Assembly (NCBI GenBank): GCA_009741485.1
Contig: CM019214.1
Location: 20,978,267 to 21,042,266, forward strand
Reading direction: 5' to 3'
From: Malurus cyaneus samueli
Lineage: Eukaryota > Chordata > Aves > Passeriformes > Maluridae
Length of the DNA stretch: 64,000 nucleotides
Part shown: in pieces, positions 11,912 to 21,220 of the stretch
Layout: each line of letters begins with the position of its first letter
Numbering within the stretch: position 1 is the stretch's first letter
The notes under the pieces: model-generated
What the model was told of the DNA's origin: nothing
Databases searched by the model: none
Seen by the model: the letters and a program-made list of their open reading frames with translations, nothing else
Position numbers and translations under genes: made by a program

Positions 11912-13170
11912 GAGGATCACAAATCAATTAGGATGAAAAAGACCTTTGAGATCATCAAGTTCAACCTATGACCAAACAGCACCTTGTCAGCTGGCACTAA
12001 GTGCCACATCCAGTCTTTTCTTAAATATTTCCAGGGATGGTGACTCCACCACTTCCCTGGACAGTCCATTCCGATGCCCAATCACCTTTTCTGTGAAGAA
12101 CTTCTTTCTAATGTTGAACCTAAGCCTCTGCTAGTGCAGCTGTGTCCTCTTGTCCTGTCACTGGGGAGAAGAAGCCAATCCCTACCTGGTTACTGCCTTC
12201 TTTCTCAGATTTGTGGAGAGTGATAAAGCACTCCAGGTGTGACCTCACCAGTGCCGAGTACAAGGGTAGAATGACTTCCCTGGTCCTGCTGGCCACACTA
12301 TTCCTGATACAGACTGAGATGCCATTGGCCTTCTTGGCCACCTGGGCACATGCTGGCTCCTGCTCAGTCTGCCATTAATCAGGTCCCTCAGGTCCCTTTC
12401 TGCCTGGCTGCTGTCCAGCCACTCTGTCCCCAGCCCACACTCCTGCATGGGATTGTTGTGGTCACAGTTCAGGACCCAGCACCTGGACTTGTTGAACTTC
12501 ATGTTGCTGGATTTGGCCCATGGACCCAGCCTGTCCAGGTTCCTCTGCAGAGCCCTCCAGCAGACTGACACTTGCACCCAAATTTGCCAATGGTAGATTC
12601 GATCCCCTCATCCAGGTCATCAACAAAGATGTTAAACAGGACTGGGACCAGCACTGACCCCCACCAGTCACTGGTGACCCACTGGATACAGCAGCATTCC
12701 CCCCATGCTCTGGGCCCAGCCATCAAAAATGGGAATAGAGAAACTCGGGTAAAATTGGGCGTAGAGTAACTCAGGCAATACTCGGAGTAGAGAAACTCGG
12801 GTAAAACTGGGAGCAGAGTAACTCGGGTAAAAATCATAGTAGAATAACTCGGGTAATACTCAGAGTAGGGTAACTCGGGTAAAAACGGGAGTAGAGTAAC
12901 TCAGGTAAAAATCATAGTGCAATCTAAAAGGCTCAGCAGGTTCCTCCTGGAGAACAGGGGGACTATTCTGCTCCCTGTCACTATCTATTAGCTGAGGAGG
13001 CCAGCTGTCCTGAGGCTGACCTGTTTTATTGTGGAAAACCAGCAAAACAAGGTATTAAGTACCTCATTTTGCCTCACACCCAATAAAGAGTGAAGGTTTT
13101 CCTTGCCCCTCCTTTGCTACTAATGTATTCATAAATACTTTTTTCTTATCCTTTACAAAATTGATTATGC
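11912..13170 (-). mobile_element. 5'-truncated CR1 LINE, minus strand, with internal array
   Basis: This is a dead copy of a CR1 non-LTR retrotransposon. ORF2 normally encodes an endonuclease and reverse transcriptase that copy the RNA at the target site. In minus-strand order, 13,170-12,913 carries degenerate sequence like the segment upstream of the RT fingers (for example NKTGQPQDSWPPQ). After the repeat array come palm residues VLVPVLFNIFVDDLDEGIE at about 12,660-12,605, then thumb/C-terminal pieces MKFNKSRC and [18 protein letters not shown]. The expected FADD catalytic box reads KFGCKCQ, so the active site is lost. The pieces lie in different frames, and the segment around QFWAPQYKKDID is deleted. 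The 3' tail at about 11,912-11,960 reads like the CR1 3' UTR. About 190 codons between the first piece and the palm are missing and occupied by the 26-bp array. Confidence 0.85.
12731..12912. repeat. 26-bp minisatellite, seven units in a 78-bp higher-order repeat
   Basis: Seven contiguous 26-bp units fill exactly 182 bp, followed by a partial eighth (CATAGTGCAATC). All share the core TAGAGTAACTCGGGTAA with few changes and no length variation. Units 1, 4 and 7 resemble each other (GGGA start, AAAAT-type end); units 2 and 5 end in AATACT; units 3 and 6 start C(G/A)GAG. This gives a period of three units, or 78 bp. Most units keep a CpG in CTCGGG. The array sits inside a CR1 copy where ORF2 sequence should be. 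Contiguous units without spacers rule out a CRISPR-like structure. Confidence 0.93.
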
Positions 13171-15461
13171 CTACCCAAGGATTTCACTCATCTCCCAGGC
13201 CACTCATTGGTCTTTGCATTTGCATCTGTAATAACTATCTCAGGTAAGTGAGATATCATGTGTTGTCAGCCAGTCTCCAAAGTAAATATATGGATAAATA
13301 AGTGTTCTGGTCTCTTGGTTCCCTGATGGATGTAAGCATGGCCTACCCATGCTAAAGTTTCATCTTCATTTTTCTTACTAGCTCAAAAGAAATCTTGAAA
13401 CCAGTGCAGACATTTTCTGGGAGCTGTTTCTCTGTGGTAGGGACAAGGCAATGTTCAAATCTGGATTTAGAGACTCAAAAATTTGGGACACATTTAAGGT
13501 TTGTAAGCAGGTTTTACACATTCCAAAGGCAGAAACAAACTCGAGAATTTGGGTTTAAGTTTAGGCTTTGGTGCAGAGGCCTGCACAGTGTGGAATCATT
13601 TACATAGATGATTTTACTGCTTATAGTGATAGTATAGCTATTAAGGAAACTTTCATGCCTCCCTTCATCTTCTTTTGTCCTCATTTTTCCCTCATTTCTG
13701 TTCCACTTTTAAAACATAATGATGGACAAATGCTTTTTTTTTTTTTTTTCAAATTTTCCACAGAGCCCAATATGCAGACACATTTACATGCAAATCAGTT
13801 ACATAAAAATGTTCTGAGTTATCTAAAGACCTTATCAGAAATGAAGCATTTATGCCTCAGCAGGTAATACTCAGTCAAATAGTCCAGAGATTTTTGTATT
13901 GTGTCTCAAGTGAATTATGAAGAATTTCTGAGGGTGAGAAATGACCTTTAAGCTCATTAAGTACATTAAAAGCTGATTGTTGCACAGTCTTCCAGGATGG
14001 TAACTAATTGCTTCCAAAGCAACCCTGGCACTTCTGATTTTTTTTTTTGTTGTTGTTATTATCAATCTTGTCATTTACGAGTTCCTTATTCTTTGATTAA
14101 AAATTTTGATCCCTTTTTCAATTAACATTCTTTTTTCATGTTCCATGTTTCTGCTTTAGTCCCATCATCCACACTATGCTTAAAGATGATGCATTACCAA
14201 CATTAACTTATCATACACCATTTAACACCCATGAGCTTTCCCCCCTTTTTATAAGCCTTTTCCACTTCTTGTTCCTTTTTGTGAAATGCTATTATACATG
14301 AATTTTCAATTTGGCCTTATTTTTCTCTAAAAACAACCAAACAAAATTTCTAGCCTATCACTTTTTTTTTTTTCTTGAATGCTGCATTATCACCATTGAC
14401 ATTGAAAATGCCAGAACAGAAATCAGCTTTAAAAAGATTTCATGCTTGGTTGGAAAGAAGTCAGTGTGCATTATACGATAGGCTTTTTACCTCATTTTTA
14501 AAGTACTGACTTAGTTCCTCATTTTTGCATGAACTTTTAACTCTCAAAAAAAAAAAAAAAAAAAAAAAGCAGAAATTCATGCCTGTCAAACTCAGTATGA
14601 TCTATTTGCTTAGAGATATTTTGCAGCCCTCTGGTGTAACCCCAGGTGGAGGAGGCACTCTGGATTTTGGGTGAGCTGGAGGAGAAAGGGAAAGCGTAAA
14701 CTGTGGATAATTGGTAAACTGTGATGGCACCATGAAGTGCTTTTCAGGACATATTAGAGGAAAGGTAATCCAAGATTTTTTCAGTGCTGATGGAAAAAAC
14801 CAGTGCTGCCACCATCCTAATCCCACCAGCATTTGTGTGAAAGGAAAAAGTGAGCTTTTTTTCCTTTCTTGCAAGCTGGGACGTGACTGGCACAAGAATC
14901 CCTCTCCTACATTGAGTATTACCATATTCTGCCTGTATCCATGAAAAAAAAAAACTGTGGGTGCTATTTGAGCAGGAAAGCATTGCTTAGCATAAATGAA
15001 TTTATAATTCCTCCTTGCATGTGCTTGGGGAAACATGACAGAAGACAGCTCTGAAACAACTTATAAAAGCCAATTCAGAAAGAGTCACCAGTATAGCACA
15101 TTATTAACCGAATTTCAGAAATGAAAACAAGGGAAAAACAATAAAATTAATATTTAAAGATGCCTAAATGAAGAGGAAGAAGTATACTCCATGGACCTTT
15201 AAAGAGCATAAATGCCTACAATGTGCCCTGCAGAGAAAAAGAGATCTCCAAAACCACTTGCCATTAGAGCTGCAGATTGTGCAAATCTCTGGAGATACTG
15301 TAAATTTTATCTGAATGCGTAAATATCAATTTCAGTGCTGTTCCACTGGGAACCAGTAACTCTGATCTGAGATCCTTATGTCAGATCCTTGATTAAGGAA
15401 TAGTAACACATGGAAAAGAGATGTGATTACAAACCACTGGTTTTGCATCCTTTGGAATTGG
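13171..15461. other. Unique non-coding DNA with homopolymer runs
   Basis: No gene is recognised. A T run of 16 lies at 13,734-13,749 and an A run of 23 at 14,546-14,568. A minus-strand frame of 144 codons (14602-15036) has no family resemblance and lacks codon-like structure. Confidence 0.55.
14546..14568. repeat. Poly(A) run, 23 bases
   Basis: An uninterrupted A run. No AATAAA lies in the 30 bases upstream, so it is not obviously a retroposed mRNA tail. Confidence 0.9.
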
Positions 15462-16430
15462 TGTAGTGGGTTGACTCTGACTGGATATGACACATCCACT
15501 CTCTCCTCTCAGCAGCTGGACATGGGAGAAGCAATATAACAAAGAGTTCCTGGGTAGAGATAAGGACTGGGAGACATCACTCACCAAATACTGTCACAGG
15601 CAAAACAGACTCAGATTAGAGATATTAATTCAATTTATTACCAACAAAATCAGAGCCAGATAATGAGAAGTAAAATAAGACCTTAAAAACACCTTCCCTC
15701 GACTTCTCCCTCCTTCTCAGCTCTTCATCCACCTCCTCCAGAGGCATAGGGAGATGCGAATGGGGATTTCAGTCACCACAGGCTGTTTCTGCCACTTCTC
15801 TTGTAGAGGAGTTCTTCCCCTTCTCCATTGTGGAGTCACTCCCATGGGAAAGAATTCTCCACAAACTTCTCCATCATGGGTGACTTTTTCATGGAGTGCA
15901 GTCCTTCAAGAACAGTCTGCTCCAGAGTGGGTTCCCCATGGAGTCACAGGTCCTACCAGGAAACCTGCTCCATTGTTGTCTCCTCTCCCCGCAGGTCTGC
16001 AGATCCCTGCCAGGACTCTGCTCCAGCACGGCCTCCCATGGGGTCACAGCCCCCTCTCACACCTGCTCATTGTGGGTCTGCTCCATGGGCTGTGGATGAA
16101 TCTCTGCATCCCCATGGTTCTCCATGGGCTGCAGGGGCACAGCTGCCTCACCATGGTCTGCACCACAGGCTGCAGAGGAATCTCTGCTCCAGTGCCTGCA
16201 GAAGCTCCTTCCCCTCCTTCTCTACTGACCCTGGTGCCTGCAGGGCAATTCCTCTCACATGTTCTCATTCCTCTCTTCTCTGGCTGCAGTAACATCTGTG
16301 ACATAATTTTTTTTCCCTTCTTAAATATGTCATCACAGAGGCTTTACCAACATTTCTGAGTGCTGCTCTTTAAAGCTTCCTCAGGAGGGGGCATGGAAAG
16401 GTAATTGCTGATCACTTCTTACTGGAATCC
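15462..16430 (-). mobile_element. ERVL-type solo LTR, minus strand
   Basis: The sequence matches my recollection of an abundant avian LTR family: a segment with ATAACAAAG and GAGATAAGGACTGGGAGA, then repeated CTCC...CATGGGGTCAC phrases, then TTCTTAAATATGTCATCACAGAG. The orientation is inferred as minus because that strand ends ...CAACCCACTACA at 15,462 and carries AATAAA at 15,634-15,639, about 170 bp before the end. The middle (15,820-16,190) is a run of degenerate repeats of a roughly 30-60-bp phrase. A 201-codon plus frame across it is a by-product of that GC-rich repetition. No internal gag, pol or env sequence flanks it. The 5' limit near 16,430 is uncertain. Confidence 0.7.
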
Positions 16431-16510
16431 AATGACAGGACACATGGGAATAGTCCAAAGCAGCAGAAGAGGAGCTTTAGCCTTTAGAAAGCCCTTCTCT
16501 CTGAAATATT
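16431..16510 (+). repeat. Possible short CR1 3'-UTR-like fragment
   Basis: The text from AATGACAGGACACATGGGAA through GAGGAGCTTTAG to TCTCTCTGAAA resembles the order of phrases near the 3' end of avian CR1 in sense orientation. It could equally be the distal part of the adjoining LTR, whose outer boundary I cannot place. Confidence 0.3.
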
Positions 16511-17439
16511 CTATTCTAGTCTATTTATCCAGAGGATATATTAATCTCTGAAGATACATCAGTTAAAAAACATCAGTTATGACAGGGGATATATTTGAAG
16601 TATTTGCCACGGAATCTGAAGCAATTCAGATCTATTTTGCTCTCAAATGCTCTTGTGGGTCATTGCCAGTTAAATTAGGATTCTTAGTCTGGTCCTTGTC
16701 TAGTCTTGTACAGCATTTCTTACAGTCTTTGGAATTTGACTAAGTCTAATCTCAGTGTTTATTTTTGTCAGTTCATACAAAGGTTTTACCAGGTCTGGGA
16801 TGTGATAACAAAGGAGCTTTGCAACAGGGCTTATTTTCTTAAGAGTCTCAGTCAAAATGGCCAAGTGTTGTGAGAATCCTACAGTTTGGACACAATGTAT
16901 TATAAGAAATTAAGTTTTCTGAAGTGCCTTCAGTGTTGGCAAAATAAGCCACCATATTCATCTATGTTTACTCGGTATTTTGTACTGGGACACAAAATTC
17001 TTCTAAAGCCAGAAAGCCCTGCAGTTTTGTAGGGTACTAAGCTGTTCTGCCTAGCTTCCCCTAAAGCAACACTTCATCATAAAAATAGAGTTAATATATA
17101 TCCTACCAAATCAACTAGTCAAAAAGAGGATCTCATTTCTTCAATGGAGTGAGAGCAAACTTGACAGTTTTCTTCTACAGCATCTGTCATAATTCCTCTC
17201 TATATTCTCACTCTCTCAAACCAAAACATTTTAAATAGAAAAGTCTTTTGTGATATTTTCTAGATATATGTTTGGGCATAGTAGGTGTGAGTGCTTAAGA
17301 AACATGATTCATATAAAAATGATATTTCTTTTATGACATCCAGCAACAACATAAGACTGAGGTGAGAATGAAAATAATCACTGAAATATGCACTGCAGAA
17401 GGGTGTTAAAAAGAATATTTACCACCATTCAGGGAACTT
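16511..17439. other. Unique AT-rich non-coding DNA
   Basis: No frame, repeat family or regulatory signal stands out. Confidence 0.6.
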
Positions 17440-18170
17440 CAGCAAGACTAAAATAAGTCACAAAAGGCTAAGGAATCCTCTTGCGAATTCTGTTCTTCAC
17501 AAAGAGCACCTTGCAAGGTACAATACCAGAGGCATATTTCAGTCTCTTTGAGCATATTTCCATGTGTCAACATTAAATTCCACATGCTGGCTTGGTTTTG
17601 CATCCTCATTAAACTCTTTTGTAATCCCTTAATGTCCTCCAAGTATCAACTTTAAAAATCTCCCTCTTTTGTCATCTATAAATTTTGATGCACTCCCTAT
17701 CAAATCAATTTCTAAATCACTAATATAAATGTTAAATAGAAAATAGCTCCAGGCAACCTCATCTGTCATATTCTGCCAGGGGAATCCTTTATCATTTATT
17801 ATGATCCTTCAGGGGCCCACTTACTACCGATTATTAATCCATTTTCTCTGGCCAGTCTTCATACCTCCCTCATGACTTTTCTTACTAGTTTCTTATGATG
17901 TATATTTGGAAAAGTGCTGCTAATATAAATGCAAATCCACTTCACAGTTAACCTGTTAACCATAGCAGATGAAGATCACATTTTTCTCTATGATATATTT
18001 CCAGTTCCATGCTGACACCAGCTAACAACTCTTTGCCTTCAAATACTGTAGAGGCAGTTAATAACTCAGATAATATTAAACATTGGCATGATCTACTTTC
18101 TTAGTCTTTGCCAAAATGACGTGGTTGGTCCTCTAGTTTTTGCTAACTGGATGGTTTCTTGTTATTCAAA
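17440..18170 (-). mobile_element. Ancient, highly decayed CR1/L3-like LINE relic, minus strand
   Basis: No open frame survives, but the order of phrases follows the reverse complement of the RT region of old amniote CR1/L3 elements. In plus-strand order: ATTAAATTCCACATGCTGG, CTATAAATTTTGATGCACTC, CACTAATATAAATGTTAAAT (the LFNIFINDL region), TATTAATCCATTTTC, CTTACTAGTTTC, CCATGCTGACACCAGCTAAC and a region like the YRPISLT segment near 18,110-18,140. Divergence far exceeds that of the other two large CR1 copies here, suggesting an old insertion. Both ends are approximate. The call rests on colinear weak matches. Confidence 0.5.
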
Positions 18171-19419
18171 ATGGAAGATCAGAGACGTCTCTCAGGCAGC
18201 ACAAATAATTCCTTCTCTAAACCAAAGTGATTTCACCTTCTGTAATTCTCAGCTGCATCATTCTTTCTCCCTTGCTACATGTGCTGCTTACACCATCATG
18301 TTCCAGGAGACAATAAGGATCAGCTAACTGCTCTCCCTCTCTCAATAACTGCAGAGATCAGGCGTGTAAAGTGGGTGTTTAATTATCCTGCCATTATCCC
18401 ATCACCACAAAATGATTGCTTTATTATTTCAGCAGGAAATTTTAGTCCTTGCCTCTTACAAATACTCATTTATCTTCCATCTTCTGCTACTTATATTGGC
18501 TTTCAATGTCTACAAAGGCACTGTATAGAGGATGAAAACAAGAGCCATATCAACTGCTTTGGAATGTTCAGGAATTCAAATTCCAGTTCTAAATTCTTTA
18601 TTCTTTATTCAAGAATAAAGGTTTTATTCTTACTGAAGCAATCACCATCGCTGTTTAGGTAAAGTTAAGGTGCAATTGCACAGCTGTGGAGGTGTTTGTT
18701 GGGTTTGGAATATTGCAGTGAGGAAAGGGAAGCAAGTGGCAGCTGGAAGAGGTTGGCCCTACAAGATCTGCTGAGGTGAGGTTTTCTCAGGGATGGTAAG
18801 CAGCAGTGAGTTGCAGTGTGCCAAGTGTTGCAGACAGCCTGGGCTGCAGCACTGCAGGAGCAGGGGAGAAAAGCTTTGTGCAGCTGCAGGAAGGGAGATC
18901 TTCCCAAGGGCTGAAGAAAAAGTGCATTTCTTCCTTCAAGGACATGGAAGATTTTCTCGAGATTCAGATTGCTCAGGAGTGAAGGGGCAGCTGACTGACT
19001 CTTAGGGTGACATGGCCCCTGAAATAGGGAAGGGAATGGCTAAATGCACAGCTTTCCTCTGCCCAAATCTGATAAGGATAGGGAATTTTCTATAGTGACT
19101 GAATGTACACACACTCTACCCCCCTTCCTCTTCCTATATATAGTTATAGTACCTCCTTCTGGTGCTTTAACATATGCCTATTTGAAGTATAGTGCAGCTG
19201 TTATTTTAAGAAGAAAAGCTGTTTAATTGGGTAATTAAACAGAATATTGTTTCTACCACTCAGAAGCTTTTTTTAATATTTGAGGGAAATGAAGGCAAGT
19301 CACAATACATATAATCTCCAGCCAAAGTTGTGCATACTTATTCTCTAGTAAGAAAAACTGGCTGATTTTTCAAGAACTTATTGAAATCTCATGAGTTAAC
19401 TGTATTCATGTGTAGGAAG
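18171..19419. other. Unique non-coding DNA
   Basis: It includes a frame of 127 codons (18279-18662, plus) with no recognisable domain, and a G-rich stretch at about 18,690-19,010. Part of 18,170-18,400 may still belong to the decayed LINE, but I cannot follow it. Confidence 0.5.
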
Positions 19420-20770
19420 GCTGGGAATTTGGCAGAAGATATGCTTGGCTAAGAAGGCAGAATCTTCTTGAACTAAAGCACAAAAAGGAAATATGCAAGA
19501 GGTAGAAGAAGGTACGGAGGAAAAAAATGCAAAATGTTGCCTGGGCACTTAGGGATGAAATCAGGAATGCCAGAGCCTGTCTGGAGCTCAGATGTGTGAG
19601 GGACATTTAACACAATAATAAGGGACTTTACAGTCATGATATTTGTAAAACAAAATTCAGGAAAATTAGGGATTCCCTAATGGCTAGAGAGGGCAACAAT
19701 GAACAATATGGAAAATATTGAAGCACTTGGTGCCTACTTATATTGGTAAGCAAAGCTGGCTTCCAGAGCTATATATTTTTCAGCAGAGTTTGAGAAGGGG
19801 GGCTGCAAAAAGTAGTGAAGGAACAATGTGTTAGAGACTCCTTAGAGAGAAGCTGAACTCATCATCTGTGAAGATAATGGGATTTACATAAGGATGCTGG
19901 CAGAGACTCTGGATGTGATGGTGATATTATTATCATCATCTGTGAAAAGGAGTGGCAAACAGGACAGGTCTTTTAAGTGGAAAAAGGTTACCTTGATGCC
20001 TGCTGTCAGAAAAGGCAAGGTGGAGGACACAGGGATCTATAGGCCAGTCAGCCTCCATTCAGTCCCTGGGAAAATTGTGAAGCGCACTCTGTTGAAATCC
20101 ATTTCCAAGCTTGTGAAGGACAAGAAAGTAATTAGGAAAAGTCAACACAGATTTATCAAGGGCAGCTCTTGCTTAACCAACCCCGTGGCCTTCTGTAAAA
20201 AAATAATTGGCAATATGGATAAGGAGAGAGCTGTGATTTTAATGAACATTGATTTCAGTGAGGCTTTTGACACTGTATCTCACAGCATTCTCACTTGTAA
20301 GCTCAGGAAGTGTGAGCAGGACAAATGGGCTAATGGAAACCTGACTGGACTGGCAGGCAGAGGACAGTCCTCATGGTTTGGGGACTGGCTGGCCAAAGGG
20401 GATGGGCAGGGTGGCTTTGGGGTCTGTCCATCAGCACTGGGGTGCACATTGCTCACTGTCCTCACTGACCGACACAGGGGTGACACACAAACCTCTGATC
20501 TGTGAAATAGGGCCAGTGACCAACACTGTGAATGGCAGAGTTCCAACCTAGAGAGACCTTGTGAAATTTGACAGCTAGGCCAGAAGCTGTCTGGTGCAGC
20601 TCACCAAGATGTACAAAGGCCTGTAGCCAGGATGGGAATTCCCACTCATTAATACAGGCTGAGACATGATGAGCTTATTTGCTGAAAAGGGCTTGAAATT
20701 CCTGGTGGAAAGGTCAGCAGAATGGACTCCTGGGTGAATATGAGCCAAGAACATGCTCTCAGTGCAAATA
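19420..20770 (+). mobile_element. CR1 LINE fragment, plus strand, partial ORF2
   Basis: A truncated CR1 copy. The frame 19,894-20,505 (203 codons) contains RT finger and palm motifs: IYRPVSLHSVPGKI (residues 48-61), SQHRFIKGSSCLTN (83-96) and motif A IDFSEAFDTVSHSIL (119-133) with the catalytic Asp at 120. After about residue 150 the similarity continues in other frames: AGCTCACCAAGATGTACAAA-type text near 20,600 and a GLGVLVDSR-like segment near 20,690-20,750. The FADD box is not readable in frame. Upstream, 19,420-19,890 carries degenerate sequence compatible with the linker before the RT, with several stops. The 3' UTR is absent or unrecognisable after 20,770. This copy is more complete across the fingers than the minus-strand copy at 12-13 kb and probably belongs to a different CR1 subfamily. 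Confidence 0.85.
19894..20505 (+). pseudogene. CR1 ORF2 reverse-transcriptase fragment (non-functional)
   Basis: This 203-codon open stretch is the longest in the window with real family similarity. It covers the RT fingers and motif A (IDFSEAFDTV). It lacks the endonuclease domain, the FADD motif and the thumb, so it cannot support retrotransposition. The ATG at 19,894 is not a natural start; it simply follows an in-frame stop in the decayed linker. The final 50 or so residues (from GLAGRGQSSW) are shifted relative to the family. It is not a host gene. Confidence 0.85.
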
Positions 20771-21035
20771 AAGGAAATTATGAATTATTTTAATCAGGCA
20801 GTTTATGGTCTGCAGGTTGTGGAAACAGAGTGTACTCCTGTTCTTGGTCATAGGAAATCCACCTCTGCAATAGTGGGCTCAGTTTTTGTTCTCCCATTTC
20901 AAAAGACCTTGTGTGGAAAATGGAGAATGAAACAGTGTGCTTTCAAACAGGGCATTTTTAATGGTTTTTTTTTTATGACATGTTTTTTATGACATGTGAC
21001 CTACAGAAATAATTTCTGTGAATTTTGTTTATTAC

Positions 21036-21135
21036 ACAGAATCTCAGAACTATCGGGGAAGGAAGGCAACTCTGGAGATCAGCTGGTTCAGCCCTCATTT
21101 CCATGATTTGACTAGACATGGCCAGGACTTTCTGA
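21036..21135 (-). repeat. CR1 3'-end fragment, minus strand (left arm)
   Basis: CACAGAATCTCAGAAC followed by GGAAGGAAGGCAACTCTGGAGATCA is the reverse complement of a CR1 3' terminus: the octamer-like tail, then the ...GATCTCCAGAGGTCCCTTCC region. Only about 60-100 bp remains. Confidence 0.65.
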
Positions 21136-21139
21136 TAGT

Positions 21140-21220
21140 GGGAATATCCACTGGTTGGAGTGGCAGGTTGGACTAGGAGATCTCTACAGATATTCTTCAA
21201 CCAACAATTCTGTGAGGAAA
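21140..21220 (+). repeat. CR1 3'-end fragment, plus strand (right arm)
   Basis: GGTTGGACTAGGAGATCTCTACAGATA then CAACCAACAATTCTGTGAGG is the sense 3' end of a CR1, including the terminal ATTCTGTG octamer. Together with the left arm it forms an inverted repeat with both 3' ends facing outward. Confidence 0.7.

Noticed and set aside
12731..12912. CRISPR-like array
   Set aside because: The 26-bp units are directly adjacent with no spacers, and the context is a vertebrate CR1 element. It is a minisatellite.
14602..15036. 144-codon minus-strand frame
   Set aside because: No domain or family resemblance, with competing frames on both strands. Treated as chance.
15754..16359. 201-codon plus-strand open frame
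   Set aside because: It runs across the degenerate GC-rich repeats of an antisense LTR. Composition, not coding, keeps it open.
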